This document shows, piece after piece, positions 8,087-14,905 of a stretch of DNA of 36,676 nucleotides (position 1 is its first letter; each line of letters begins with the position of its first letter). The translations under genes and the position numbers were made by a program. The stretch covers positions 1 through 36,676 of the IMG/VR virus record IMGVR_UViG_3300015265_000212. One strand, given 5' to 3'. The stretch is from a virus. The notes below the pieces were generated by a model. The model did not search any database and was not told the DNA's origin. It saw only the letters and a program-made list of their open reading frames with translations.

Positions 8087-8395
8087 GACTGCTGATTACA
8101 GGGTTGTGCCGGGTTGCCGGGAGCCGTGATAGCGCAAGAGTGTTTATCCATGCGGGTTCTACATGGTTAACAGGGTTAACAGAGTGTCTCGCGTGTGTGC
8201 GCGTATGTGCTGGTGTTGATGCTGCAAGGTAGACGCAAGAGGGTGAAATCTCTCACACGTGTACTTACCCATGTTAACCCTGTTAACCATGATCAAAGTG
8301 AGTATTCATGCGGGTTGTGGCGTATCAGGGTTTGCCGAATGCATGGTTAACCACTGTTAACGATGTTGAACAACCAAAGACGGCCGGGAGAGGCG
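8087..8395. other. Noncoding stretch with three paired GTTAAC sites, candidate origin of replication
   Basis: I see no convincing gene in these 309 bases. Six GTTAAC hexamers occur as three close pairs: 8166/8175 (3-bp gap), 8273/8282 (3-bp gap, inverted relative to the first pair, AGG versus CCT) and 8346/8356 (4-bp gap). Each pair is bordered by CATG. The octamer-plus motif TCATGCGGGTT/CCATGCGGGTT is also repeated near 8148 and 8307. Placement right after the primase-helicase gene suggests an origin or an initiator/regulator binding array; that is inference. Confidence 0.55.
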
Positions 8396-8689
8396 ATGGC
8401 GAAATCGAATATGCGGGAGCAAATGCCCCAGGTGGCCGCGATCATCGATGCGTTCCGCGAGGCTTTTGGGACGGAGGTGGTGGACGCGGCGATACGGCGC
8501 GGCATGCGTGGCGGGCAGGGGTTCCACGCTACCGAGAATGGGCATGAGGTGGGCACGCCGGTGTATCGGGGCGTGCCGCTGGATAGGGCGCCTGGACGGT
8601 ATGAGGCGCGGATGGGCGAGGTGGCATGGCAGGCAGCATTGGATCAGCAAGTATTGGACAACGAAAAGGGGCAGGGTAATGGAAGTTAA
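8396..8689 (+). CDS. Small phage protein, 97 aa, unknown function
   Basis: The frame opens at 8363, but the ATG at 8396 has a clear purine-rich ribosome site (GGGAGAGG) and the extra residues are coded by GTTAAC-region sequence, so I use 8396. The product begins MAKSNMREQMPQVAAIIDAF and contains a helix followed by a Gly/Arg-rich loop (RRGMRGGQGFHATENGHEVG). No known family recognised. Its end overlaps the next gene by 11 nt, so the two are probably co-translated. Confidence 0.65.
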   Translation: MAKSNMREQMPQVAAIIDAFREAFGTEVVDAAIRRGMRGGQGFHATENGHEVGTPVYRGVPLDRAPGRYEARMGEVAWQAALDQQVLDNEKGQGNGS

Positions 8690-9317
8690 AGACGAGGCAG
8701 TGTTTGAAAACGTAGGGCAGGCGGTGCATGTGTCGTTCCTGATCATGGCGCAGGAGGCCAAGCAGGACGCGCCATTGCGGGCGGCATTGATCCGGGCGAT
8801 GGAGTCGGTGGTGCTGAGCGGCCGGCAGCGCTGCTGGCTGGACCAGCTGCGTGGCGCGTCGACGGGCAGTATCAACTTCGGCGGCCTCAATGGCAACGAG
8901 GTGCGCGCCCAGTGCGCCCTGGTGCTGCAGGCGGTAAAGCACCGGTTGCCGGCGACTGAGATGTGGGTGCTGCAGGCGAAGTATGGCGAGACCGATTTCG
9001 AGGACGTGGACGGCAAGCGGCGCTTTGCTTTCTCAGCTGAGCGCATCGCGGCCATCAAGGGTCTGGCGGATTGGTTCCGGCCAATGTTTCCAGCGTTGAA
9101 CGCGATGGCGATCGACTGCATGCTGGGACGTTTATTCGCCAATCACAAGCAGTTGGACATTACGGTGCGCGATCTTGCCGCGTCTTTTGGCGGCAGCCGC
9201 ATGACCTATCAGCGCGCATCGAAGAAAATGCAGGATCACCTGCGGGACATGGAAGAGATTGCATTCAAGAGACTGGCGCCGAGCTTCATGTCCCAGGGAG
9301 TAGTTGGCGTTTTTTAG
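8679..9317 (+). CDS. Candidate Q-type late antiterminator/regulator, 212 aa
   Basis: Start placed at the ATG at 8679 (AGGGTAATG; a longer open frame to 8448 is a shadow of the previous gene). Residues about 35-95 are helical and contain GNEVRAQCALVLQAVKHRL. The C-terminal part (about 140-205) holds a helix-turn-helix-like stretch (ITVRDLAASFGGSRMTYQRA) resembling sigma region 4. Function is inferred mainly from context: it is the last early gene, and a strong promoter with an intrinsic terminator just downstream lies immediately after its stop, exactly as for lambda Q and pR'-tR'. I cannot confirm family membership from sequence alone. Confidence 0.6.
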   Translation: MEVKDEAVFENVGQAVHVSFLIMAQEAKQDAPLRAALIRAMESVVLSGRQRCWLDQLRGASTGSINFGGLNGNEVRAQCALVLQAVKHRLPATEMWVLQAKYGETDFEDVDGKRRFAFSAERIAAIKGLADWFRPMFPALNAMAIDCMLGRLFANHKQLDITVRDLAASFGGSRMTYQRASKKMQDHLRDMEEIAFKRLAPSFMSQGVVGVF

Positions 9318-9324
9318 CTATCGC

Positions 9325-9354
9325 TTGACGCGGCTGTGACAAGCCATGTATATT
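9325..9354 (+). promoter_or_regulatory. Late promoter (pR'-like)
   Basis: -35 TTGACG (9325-9330), 18-nt spacer, -10 TATATT (9349-9354); a 17-nt alternative is GTATAT. It begins 8 nt after the stop of the Q-like gene. Its transcript would reach the terminator at 9425-9461 and form a roughly 100-nt leader RNA unless antiterminated. Confidence 0.7.
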
Positions 9355-9360
9355 TCGGTC

Positions 9361-9461
9361 ATTCTCGGAGTAACTGTATCCAAGGCAATATTTATCTGCC
9401 GACTCTGAGACGCAAGACCAGATCAACCTCGCCAGGCGGCATGCCTCGCGGGGTTTTTTTT
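9361..9461 (+). ncRNA. Predicted short late-leader RNA (analogue of the lambda pR' leader)
   Basis: Inferred transcript from the pR'-like start point near 9361 to the terminator at 9461. No conserved RNA family is recognised; it is listed because the promoter-terminator pair defines it. Confidence is limited by the lack of expression data. Confidence 0.4.
9425..9461 (+). terminator. Intrinsic terminator tR'-like
   Basis: Outer stem AACCTCGC with GCGGGGTT (one G-T pair), inner AGGC with GCCT, followed by T8. It sits about 70-75 nt after the -10 of the late promoter and before all late genes, so late expression requires read-through. Confidence 0.8.
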
Positions 9462-9492
9462 ACGCCTACGTCTGTGGCCTACCAGTGGCTCG

Positions 9493-9606
9493 ATGGTATT
9501 CGACCTGGTGGCCCTCATCAAGGAAATGTTGGGCAGTGAAATTGTAAAGGTTGTGGCGTTCTCAGTGCAGACGTCTGCACAAGTTTTCCAACTACGAAAG
9601 AGGTGA
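9493..9606 (+). CDS. Possible 37-aa small ORF in the late leader
   Basis: ATG at 9493 opens a frame beginning MVFDLVALIKEMLGSEIVKV that ends TGA at 9604-9606. The amphipathic start looks protein-like, but no clear Shine-Dalgarno precedes it. The repeated 16-bp palindrome lies inside and encodes part of SVQTSAQ, the same peptide its copy encodes in terL. May be a real leader peptide or a chance frame. Confidence 0.3.
   Translation: MVFDLVALIKEMLGSEIVKVVAFSVQTSAQVFQLRKR
9565..9580. repeat. 16-bp palindrome GTGCAGACGTCTGCAC, copy 2
   Basis: Exact copy between the late terminator and the Z-like gene. The identity with the copy at 13057 extends to 21 nt (9562-9582). Confidence 0.8.
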
Positions 9607-9658
9607 TCCCGTCTGACCCGCGAGATAAGCGGTGTCTACAGGTAGCGTGTTTCGTTTG

Positions 9659-9680
9659 CCCGCCGTGCGCGGGTTTTTTT
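9659..9680 (+). terminator. Second intrinsic terminator in the late leader
   Basis: Stem CCCGC/GCGGG with loop CGTGC, followed by T7, ending 39 nt before the next start codon. A second barrier to non-antiterminated late transcription. Confidence 0.65.
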
Positions 9681-9719
9681 ACATGTGTGGTGCTTGGCTT
9701 GACCGGGGAGGGTATCTCG

Positions 9720-10370
9720 ATGCCAACGATTGAATTGCAAGGGCTTTCCCAGTTGATGGCCAGGCTGGACGATGCGGGTAAGCGGCAGATGCCATTCGCT
9801 GTTGCCAAGGCCCTGACCCAAACTGCGAGACAAACAGCAGCGGCTGAGACTGCGCACATCAAGGCGATCTTCGACAAGCCGACGCCATTCACGCAGCGCG
9901 CGGTCGGCGTGACCACGGCAACTAAGGCAACGCTCAGCACGCGCATCTTCGTGAAAGATATTCAGGCGAAGTATCTGATGGAGGAGGCAACTGGCGGCCG
10001 GCGTGCCTTCAAGACATTTGAAGAGAAGTTTGCCGATAGCGGTGCGCCTCAGATCGCGTTGCCTGGTGCGGGCATGCAGCTCAATCAGTACGGGAACATG
10101 AGCAAGGCCAAGATCATGCGCATTGCGAAAGATCTAAATACGAATGCATCGAGCAAACGATTCTTCAAAGGTACACCTAAGGGGCAGAAGCTGCCAGCAG
10201 GGATCTATGCCCGAACCAACGACAACCGGCACATCACTCCGCTGATCCGTTTTGCAACCGATGCGGTGTACAAGAAACGGTTCGAGTTCAGCGCCATCGC
10301 CATGGAAACTATCACGGCGAACCTGGAGGCGAACCTGATCAGCGCCTGGGAAGCAGCACTGCGAAGCTGA
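9720..10370 (+). CDS. Putative minor tail protein (gpZ-like), 216 aa
   Basis: Start at the ATG at 9720 behind GGGGAGGG; the frame opens earlier, at 9603, through the terminator hairpin and is not used. The product begins MPTIELQGLSQLMARLDDAG and continues with an Ala/Thr-rich helix (AVAKALTQTARQTAAAETAH) and a basic Thr/Pro segment (FDKPTPFTQRAVGV). This pattern resembles lambda gpZ and related tail-completion proteins (a self-assembly helix after 'LxxLxxxLxxAG'). The position upstream of terS is unusual, since gpZ normally lies between FII and U. Assignment is by resemblance only. Confidence 0.5.
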   Translation: MPTIELQGLSQLMARLDDAGKRQMPFAVAKALTQTARQTAAAETAHIKAIFDKPTPFTQRAVGVTTATKATLSTRIFVKDIQAKYLMEEATGGRRAFKTFEEKFADSGAPQIALPGAGMQLNQYGNMSKAKIMRIAKDLNTNASSKRFFKGTPKGQKLPAGIYARTNDNRHITPLIRFATDAVYKKRFEFSAIAMETITANLEANLISAWEAALRS

Positions 10371-10605
10371 TGCCGCTCCCGGCCGGTCTGGTCGCCACGC
10401 AGTAGTGCCATCGAGGCCGAACCGCCCGACGCGGCTCGAAACGCTCCCATCGAGGGGGCGGAGGATTTTCCAGGGTCCTTCCCCGAGCCTACCGCGCATG
10501 GGTAAATTCGCGCTCGGTTTGTCCGGCGTCGGAGAATTTTTAAAAGGGTAGTCACACAGGGTAGTCACTCTGGTAGTCACTGCCGCAGTCACTGAGGTAG
10601 TCACT
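10371..10605. other. Candidate cos region upstream of terS
   Basis: 235 noncoding bases between the Z-like gene and terS. They contain a G/C block around 10448-10465 (CGAGGGGGCGGAGG), which resembles lambdoid and P2-type cosN surroundings, a CCATCGAGG repeat (near 10408 and 10447), and the phased repeats at 10548-10604. The terminase is of the lambda gpA type, so a cos site here is expected. The exact nick positions cannot be read from sequence. Confidence 0.5.
10548..10604 (+). repeat. Five phased GTAGTCAC repeats, candidate cosB (TerS-binding) site
   Basis: GTAGTCAC starts at 10548, 10561, 10573, 10585 (as GCAGTCAC) and 10597: spacing 13, 12, 12, 12. The last ends one base before the terS ATG at 10606. 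In lambda the gpNu1-binding R sites of cosB lie in the same place. Candidate terminase-binding iterons; transcription-factor sites are the alternative. Confidence 0.7.
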
Positions 10606-11181
10606 ATGCTGATGGGATATCGAGAGTACGCCCGTCATCGCGGCGTAAGCCTGGGGGCTGTGCAAAAAGCACTGCGTGCTGGCCGGATCAATGCGAACGC
10701 GGACAAGAAAATTGATGCAGCTGTTGCGGATCGTGAATGGGACGTCAACACGGATGCGTCGCGCATTGCGGTCAGCGCCGTTGAAGTCGCCGCACCCCTG
10801 GCTCAAAAAGAAATTTCTTTTGCTGCGCCGGCGGGGGAGGAGGCCGACAAGCCGGCGGCCGAAGAGTTAACCGGCAGCGACAAGAGCGCCAGTGAATACC
10901 GCGAGAACAGGTCGAAGCGTGAGTACTATGTGGCGGCCAAGCACCAGCTGGAGTACGAGCAGCTGCTCGGGCAATTGATCAACGTCGACGATGCCAAGCG
11001 CATCGCCTTCACTTCGTTTCGCGCCATCCGCGATTCCGTACTGAACGTGGCGGCGCGTATCAAGGACCAGCTGGCTGCCGAGACCGACCCGCATGTTTGC
11101 GAGGAATTGCTGGACCGCGAACTGTCCGCTGCGCTGGCCAGCGTTGACGTCGGCCAGCTGGTGGCCGAGTCGGAGGATTAG
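10606..11181 (+). CDS. Terminase small subunit, 191 aa
   Basis: Residues 1-45 (MGYREYARHRGVSLGAVQKA then LRAGRI) form a winged-helix/HTH domain typical of gpNu1-like small terminases. An Ala/Glu-rich linker spans about 60-105, and a long helical C-terminal region (EYYVAAKHQLEYEQLLGQLI) probably oligomerises and contacts TerL. It would recognise the cos site; the phased repeats just upstream are the obvious target. No clear Shine-Dalgarno; the start could also be the ATG two codons later (MGYREYA). It is followed directly by terL with no gap. Confidence 0.85.
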   Translation: MLMGYREYARHRGVSLGAVQKALRAGRINANADKKIDAAVADREWDVNTDASRIAVSAVEVAAPLAQKEISFAAPAGEEADKPAAEELTGSDKSASEYRENRSKREYYVAAKHQLEYEQLLGQLINVDDAKRIAFTSFRAIRDSVLNVAARIKDQLAAETDPHVCEELLDRELSAALASVDVGQLVAESED

Positions 11182-13152
11182 ATGGGGGCAACGGACGAGT
11201 TCCTGCGTGCGATCGGTGAGGCAATCCTGCCCGATAGCAAACAGTCGATCAGCGACTGGGCACAAGACAACCGCATCCTTCCGCCAGACAGCCCGGAACC
11301 AGGAGCCTGGCGTAACAGCCGCACGCCGTACCTGGTGGGCATCATGGATGCGCTGTCGCCCAGCAGCAAGTACCGCGAAGTGTATCTCAAGAAGGGCCAC
11401 CAGCTTGGAGGCTCGGCACTGGGTGAAAATTTCATAGGCCACAGCATCACCAGTGCGGCCGGCAATATTCTCGCCGTTTTCGCCACGGTGGAGGACGCGG
11501 AAAAGTGGGAGCTTTCGCGCTTCGAACCGATGCGCGAATCGACGAAGGCGCTGCGCAAGCGGGTGCTCGATGCCGGCATCAAGGGTGCTGATAACACCAA
11601 GCGGCGCAAGAAATTTCCAGGTGGCTTCATTCAGCTGATCGGTGCAAACCGGCCTGGCGGTTTGAAGTCGTCGACCATGCGCTATGTGCTGCTCGAAGAG
11701 ATGGACGAGTATGCCGGCGATATCGGCAACCAGGGTAGTCCCGAAGAGCTGGCGCGCAAGCGCACCAGTAACTTTGGCAGGAAGGCACGCATCTTCGGCA
11801 ACAGCACGCCGACGATCAAGGGCGCCTCGGCGATCGACCGGAACTACGAGCGGGGCGACAAACAGCACTACATGGTGCATTGCCCGGACTGTCGCGCGCC
11901 ACAGTTCTTCAAGTGGCCGAACATGAAGTGGCCCAAGGGACAGCCGGGGAAAGTGGCGTACGCCTGTGAGTGCTGCGGCGCCCTGAATACCGAATCGGTC
12001 TGGAAGACGAAGGGTTACATCAACGCCCACTGGCTGCCGACTGCGGTGGGTGAACCCGGCGTGGCCAGCTTTCATCTGCCGAGTATGTACGCGCCGCTTG
12101 GATGGCGTGCGTGGGACGTGCTTGCCGGCGAATTCGAGGCTGCGGCAAACGACCCTGTCGCTTTGAAAGTGTTCGTCAATAACGAGCTAGCCGAGTGTTG
12201 GGAGGATTTGAGCGGGCAGATCAAAGGTGCCGAGATCGCAAAGCGGCGCGAGGCCTATGAACTGCGCACTATCCCCGTCGGCTGTCTAGCCCTGGTGATG
12301 TCCGTCGACGTGCAAGGCAACCGGCTGGAGTACAAGATATTGGGCTTCGGCAGGGGCAAGCGTCATTGGGTGATCGATTACAACATCATCGATGGCGATC
12401 CGGCGAAGGACGATGTATGGACGCGTTTGACGGCGATACGCGAGCGGCCGATAGAAAACAGCTTCGGTGTCTCGATGCGAGTGCAGACCTGCGCCATCGA
12501 CTCCGGCGGCCACCATACACATGAGGTGTATCACTATGCCAGGTTGCATCGGCATGCTGGGGTGTTTGCTGTGAAGGGTTGGTCGATGAGCGGCAAGCCG
12601 GTGATCGGTCGGCCGTCGATACAGGACGTCAATCACAAGGGTAAGGTGATCAAGGGCGGGGTGCAACTGTGGATGGTGGGTAGCGATACCGGCAAGTCTC
12701 TGCTGTTCAACTATATCGCTTCAGACGAGGAGGCCGTGCCGGAAGAGCGTTTCATTCACTTTCCGATTGGTTTGTCGGACGAATACTTCGAGCAGCTGAC
12801 TGCCGAGGTGTATGACTCAACCAAGAAGACCTACCGCAAAATTGCCGGCCGGCGAAATGAGGTGATCGACTTGTTTGTGTATGCCTTCGCGGCGGCGTTT
12901 CACCCGCTGCTGCGCCTGGACACCATGCGCGACGCTGACTGGACGCAGCTGGAAAGCATGGTCGAACCGGTCATTGGCGACCTGTTCAGTGCTCCGATCC
13001 GGATGGGGGCGCAGGCGGCGGAAGCGCCGGCCGGCATCGAGTACCCGACAGCATCAGTGCAGACGTCTGCACAAACACCCACGCCCGCTGTGGCCGTCGC
13101 GCAGCACCACGACGACGACTGGCTCAGCGGCACCGATAACTGGCTGGAGTAA
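11182..13152 (+). CDS. Terminase large subunit, lambda gpA family
   Basis: 656 aa, ATG immediately after the terS stop. The N-terminal ATPase has a degenerate Walker A region (KKGHQLGGSALGEN, about 70-83) and Walker B YVLLEEMDE (168-176). A zinc-ribbon-like set of cysteines is at 234, 237, 262 and 264/265 (CPDC...CECC). The C-terminal nuclease part shows an acidic strand VDVQGN (about 376-381), CAIDSGG, and RNEVIDLFVYAFAA. These features and the length match gpA-type terminases that cut at cos sites. The C-terminal tail is Ala/Thr/Pro-rich and contains copy 3 of the 16-bp palindrome, read as SVQTSAQ. Confidence 0.92.
   Translation: MGATDEFLRAIGEAILPDSKQSISDWAQDNRILPPDSPEPGAWRNSRTPYLVGIMDALSPSSKYREVYLKKGHQLGGSALGENFIGHSITSAAGNILAVFATVEDAEKWELSRFEPMRESTKALRKRVLDAGIKGADNTKRRKKFPGGFIQLIGANRPGGLKSSTMRYVLLEEMDEYAGDIGNQGSPEELARKRTSNFGRKARIFGNSTPTIKGASAIDRNYERGDKQHYMVHCPDCRAPQFFKWPNMKWPKGQPGKVAYACECCGALNTESVWKTKGYINAHWLPTAVGEPGVASFHLPSMYAPLGWRAWDVLAGEFEAAANDPVALKVFVNNELAECWEDLSGQIKGAEIAKRREAYELRTIPVGCLALVMSVDVQGNRLEYKILGFGRGKRHWVIDYNIIDGDPAKDDVWTRLTAIRERPIENSFGVSMRVQTCAIDSGGHHTHEVYHYARLHRHAGVFAVKGWSMSGKPVIGRPSIQDVNHKGKVIKGGVQLWMVGSDTGKSLLFNYIASDEEAVPEERFIHFPIGLSDEYFEQLTAEVYDSTKKTYRKIAGRRNEVIDLFVYAFAAAFHPLLRLDTMRDADWTQLESMVEPVIGDLFSAPIRMGAQAAEAPAGIEYPTASVQTSAQTPTPAVAVAQHHDDDWLSGTDNWLE
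13057..13072. repeat. 16-bp palindrome GTGCAGACGTCTGCAC, copy 3
   Basis: Exact copy inside the 3' end of terL, in codons for a disordered tail. Flanks match copy 2 for 21 nt in total. Confidence 0.8.
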
Positions 13153-13157
13153 AAACG

Positions 13158-13379
13158 ATGGCATTTACACTAAAACAACTATCCGCGCTGGAAGCGGCCA
13201 TCGGCAGCGGCGAGCTGTCGATTGAGTATGACGGCAAGAAGGTTACCTACCGCAATATGGCCGATCTGACGAAGGCCTATGAAATGGTCAAGAACCAACT
13301 GATGGCCTCGGGCGCACTGGCGGCGCCGGCGATGTCCAACCGTGGCCCGGCGACTTTGACGGTTTTTTCGCGGGACTGA
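13158..13379 (+). CDS. Head-tail joining protein, gpW family, 73 aa
   Basis: Small protein of the size and helix-strand-helix pattern of lambda gpW: MAFTLKQLSALEAAIGSGEL, then strands around VTYRNMADLTKAYEMV. gpW plugs the portal and stabilises packaged DNA. It lies between terL and portal, the lambda order. Start supported by GGAG 10 nt upstream. The C-terminus ends SRD one base before the portal ATG. Confidence 0.85.
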   Translation: MAFTLKQLSALEAAIGSGELSIEYDGKKVTYRNMADLTKAYEMVKNQLMASGALAAPAMSNRGPATLTVFSRD

Positions 13380-13380
13380 C

Positions 13381-14844
13381 ATGGGTGCGATGACCGATAT
13401 GAACTGGCTCGACCGTGCCGTCAACTTCATCAGTCCCGGCCATGGCGTGCGGCGCACTCAGGCGCGCATGGCACTGGAGATGGCGCGTGCCTATGAGGCG
13501 GCCAAGGTAGGGCGGCGTGGGGATGGATGGCGGGCAGGTAGCGGCAGTGCCAATGCGGAAGTGCTGCCGGCGTTGTCCATCGTGCGCAACCGCGCCCGCG
13601 AGGCGGTGCGCAATAACGAGTATGCAAGTGCCGCGTTGAATGCCCTGGTCACCAACACGGTCGGCATCGGCATTGTCGGCAAGGCGCCTGATCAGGCGCT
13701 GTGGGACGACTGGTGCGAGTACTGCGACGCGGACGGCCAGCTGGACTTCAATGGCTTGATGGAGCTGGCGGCCCGCACGCGCTATGAAAGCGGCGAAGTG
13801 CTTATCCGTTTTCGCTGGCGCAGTCCCGAAGATGGCCTGGTGGTGCCGCTGCAGTTGCAGGTGCTTGAGCCGGATCACCTCGATACGCTCAAGACCGGCC
13901 CGCTAGACAATGGCAACTACGCCATTGCTGGTGTGGAATACAACATCATCGGCCAGCGCCTGGCGTACTGGCTGTTCCCGTCGCATCCCGGCGAGGTGCT
14001 GATCATTGGTGGTAACCGCTTGCAAAGCAAGCGTGTGCCGGCCAGCGAGGTGCTGCATTACTACCGCAAACGCCGACCGTCGCAGGTGCGTGGCATGCCG
14101 GAATTTGCCGTCTCGCTGATGCGCTTGCGTGACCTGGGTGATTACGAGCAGGCTGAACTGGTGCGCAAGAAAATCGAGGCGTGCTTTGTTGCCTTCGTGC
14201 GTACCGATAATGAATCGGCGCGCCTTGGCCAAGTGCAGAGCAATGCCGGGACGAACGAAAAGGTCGCGCCGGGCATGATCAAGTACCTGAACAACGCCGA
14301 GAGCGTCGACTTCGGGGCGCCGGCGGCATTCAGCGGCTATGGCGAATATGCTGCCACGCAGCTGCACGCTATTGCAGTTGGCGCTGGCGTCACCTACGAA
14401 CAGTTGACGGGCGACCTGTCACGCGTCAATTACAGCTCGATCCGCGCCGGCCTGGTGGAGTTCCGCCAGCGCATCAAGCAGGAGCAATGGCTGTGTTTGG
14501 TACCGATGGTACTCAACCCGATTGCTCAGCGCTTCCAGCAGGCGGCCAGGCTGGCCGGTGCACAACGGGCGCCATCGGCGCGCTTTGTCTGGACCATGCC
14601 GAAGCTAGAGTACGTCGACCCGTACAAGGAAGTGCTGGGTACCAAGGAAGCTATTCGAGGGACCTTGCAAAGCCTGTCTGAAGCGATCCGTTCGCGCGGC
14701 GATGATCCTGAAGCGGTCTTTGCCGAGATTGCGAAAGAGCGCAATCGCATGAAGGAGCTCGGCATCCTGAGCGATTCAGACGCGGCGGTGAGTAGCAAGC
14801 TGATCGATGCGGCAACGGCCGCCGCTGTGATGGGCGTCGAGTAG
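13381..14844 (+). CDS. Portal protein, lambda gpB family
   Basis: 487 aa. The N-terminal ALSIVRNRAREAVRNNEYAS is the typical lambda-family portal signature, and YESGEVLIRF with the following LQVLEPDHLD strand is also characteristic. A central Ser/Tyr-rich segment YEQLTGDLSRVNYSSIRAGL matches the clip/wing region of this family. It forms the dodecameric ring through which DNA enters and leaves. Start codons at 13381, 13390 and 13399 are all possible; I keep the first, which follows the gpW stop by one base. A strong terminator follows the gene. Confidence 0.92.
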   Translation: MGAMTDMNWLDRAVNFISPGHGVRRTQARMALEMARAYEAAKVGRRGDGWRAGSGSANAEVLPALSIVRNRAREAVRNNEYASAALNALVTNTVGIGIVGKAPDQALWDDWCEYCDADGQLDFNGLMELAARTRYESGEVLIRFRWRSPEDGLVVPLQLQVLEPDHLDTLKTGPLDNGNYAIAGVEYNIIGQRLAYWLFPSHPGEVLIIGGNRLQSKRVPASEVLHYYRKRRPSQVRGMPEFAVSLMRLRDLGDYEQAELVRKKIEACFVAFVRTDNESARLGQVQSNAGTNEKVAPGMIKYLNNAESVDFGAPAAFSGYGEYAATQLHAIAVGAGVTYEQLTGDLSRVNYSSIRAGLVEFRQRIKQEQWLCLVPMVLNPIAQRFQQAARLAGAQRAPSARFVWTMPKLEYVDPYKEVLGTKEAIRGTLQSLSEAIRSRGDDPEAVFAEIAKERNRMKELGILSDSDAAVSSKLIDAATAAAVMGVE

Positions 14845-14863
14845 TTCCACTAATGTTGTTTGC

Positions 14864-14896
14864 AGCCCGCTGGCTTATCCCGGCGGGCTTTTTTTT
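14864..14896 (+). terminator. Intrinsic terminator between portal and capsid genes
   Basis: 10-bp stem AGCCCGCTGG/CCGGCGGGCT (one G-T pair), loop CTTATC, then a run of T ending at 14896. The capsid gene Shine-Dalgarno (GAGG) follows within 5 nt. Late read-through by antiterminated polymerase would be needed. Confidence 0.85.
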
Positions 14897-14905
14897 GAGG
14901 AAATT

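Noticed and set aside
10548-10604. Repeats considered as a CRISPR array
   Set aside because: Period of 12-13 bp is far too short for repeat-spacer units, and there are no cas genes.
10867-12075. 402-aa open frame on the minus strand opposite terS/terL
   Set aside because: Antisense shadow; terL motifs on the plus strand are unambiguous.
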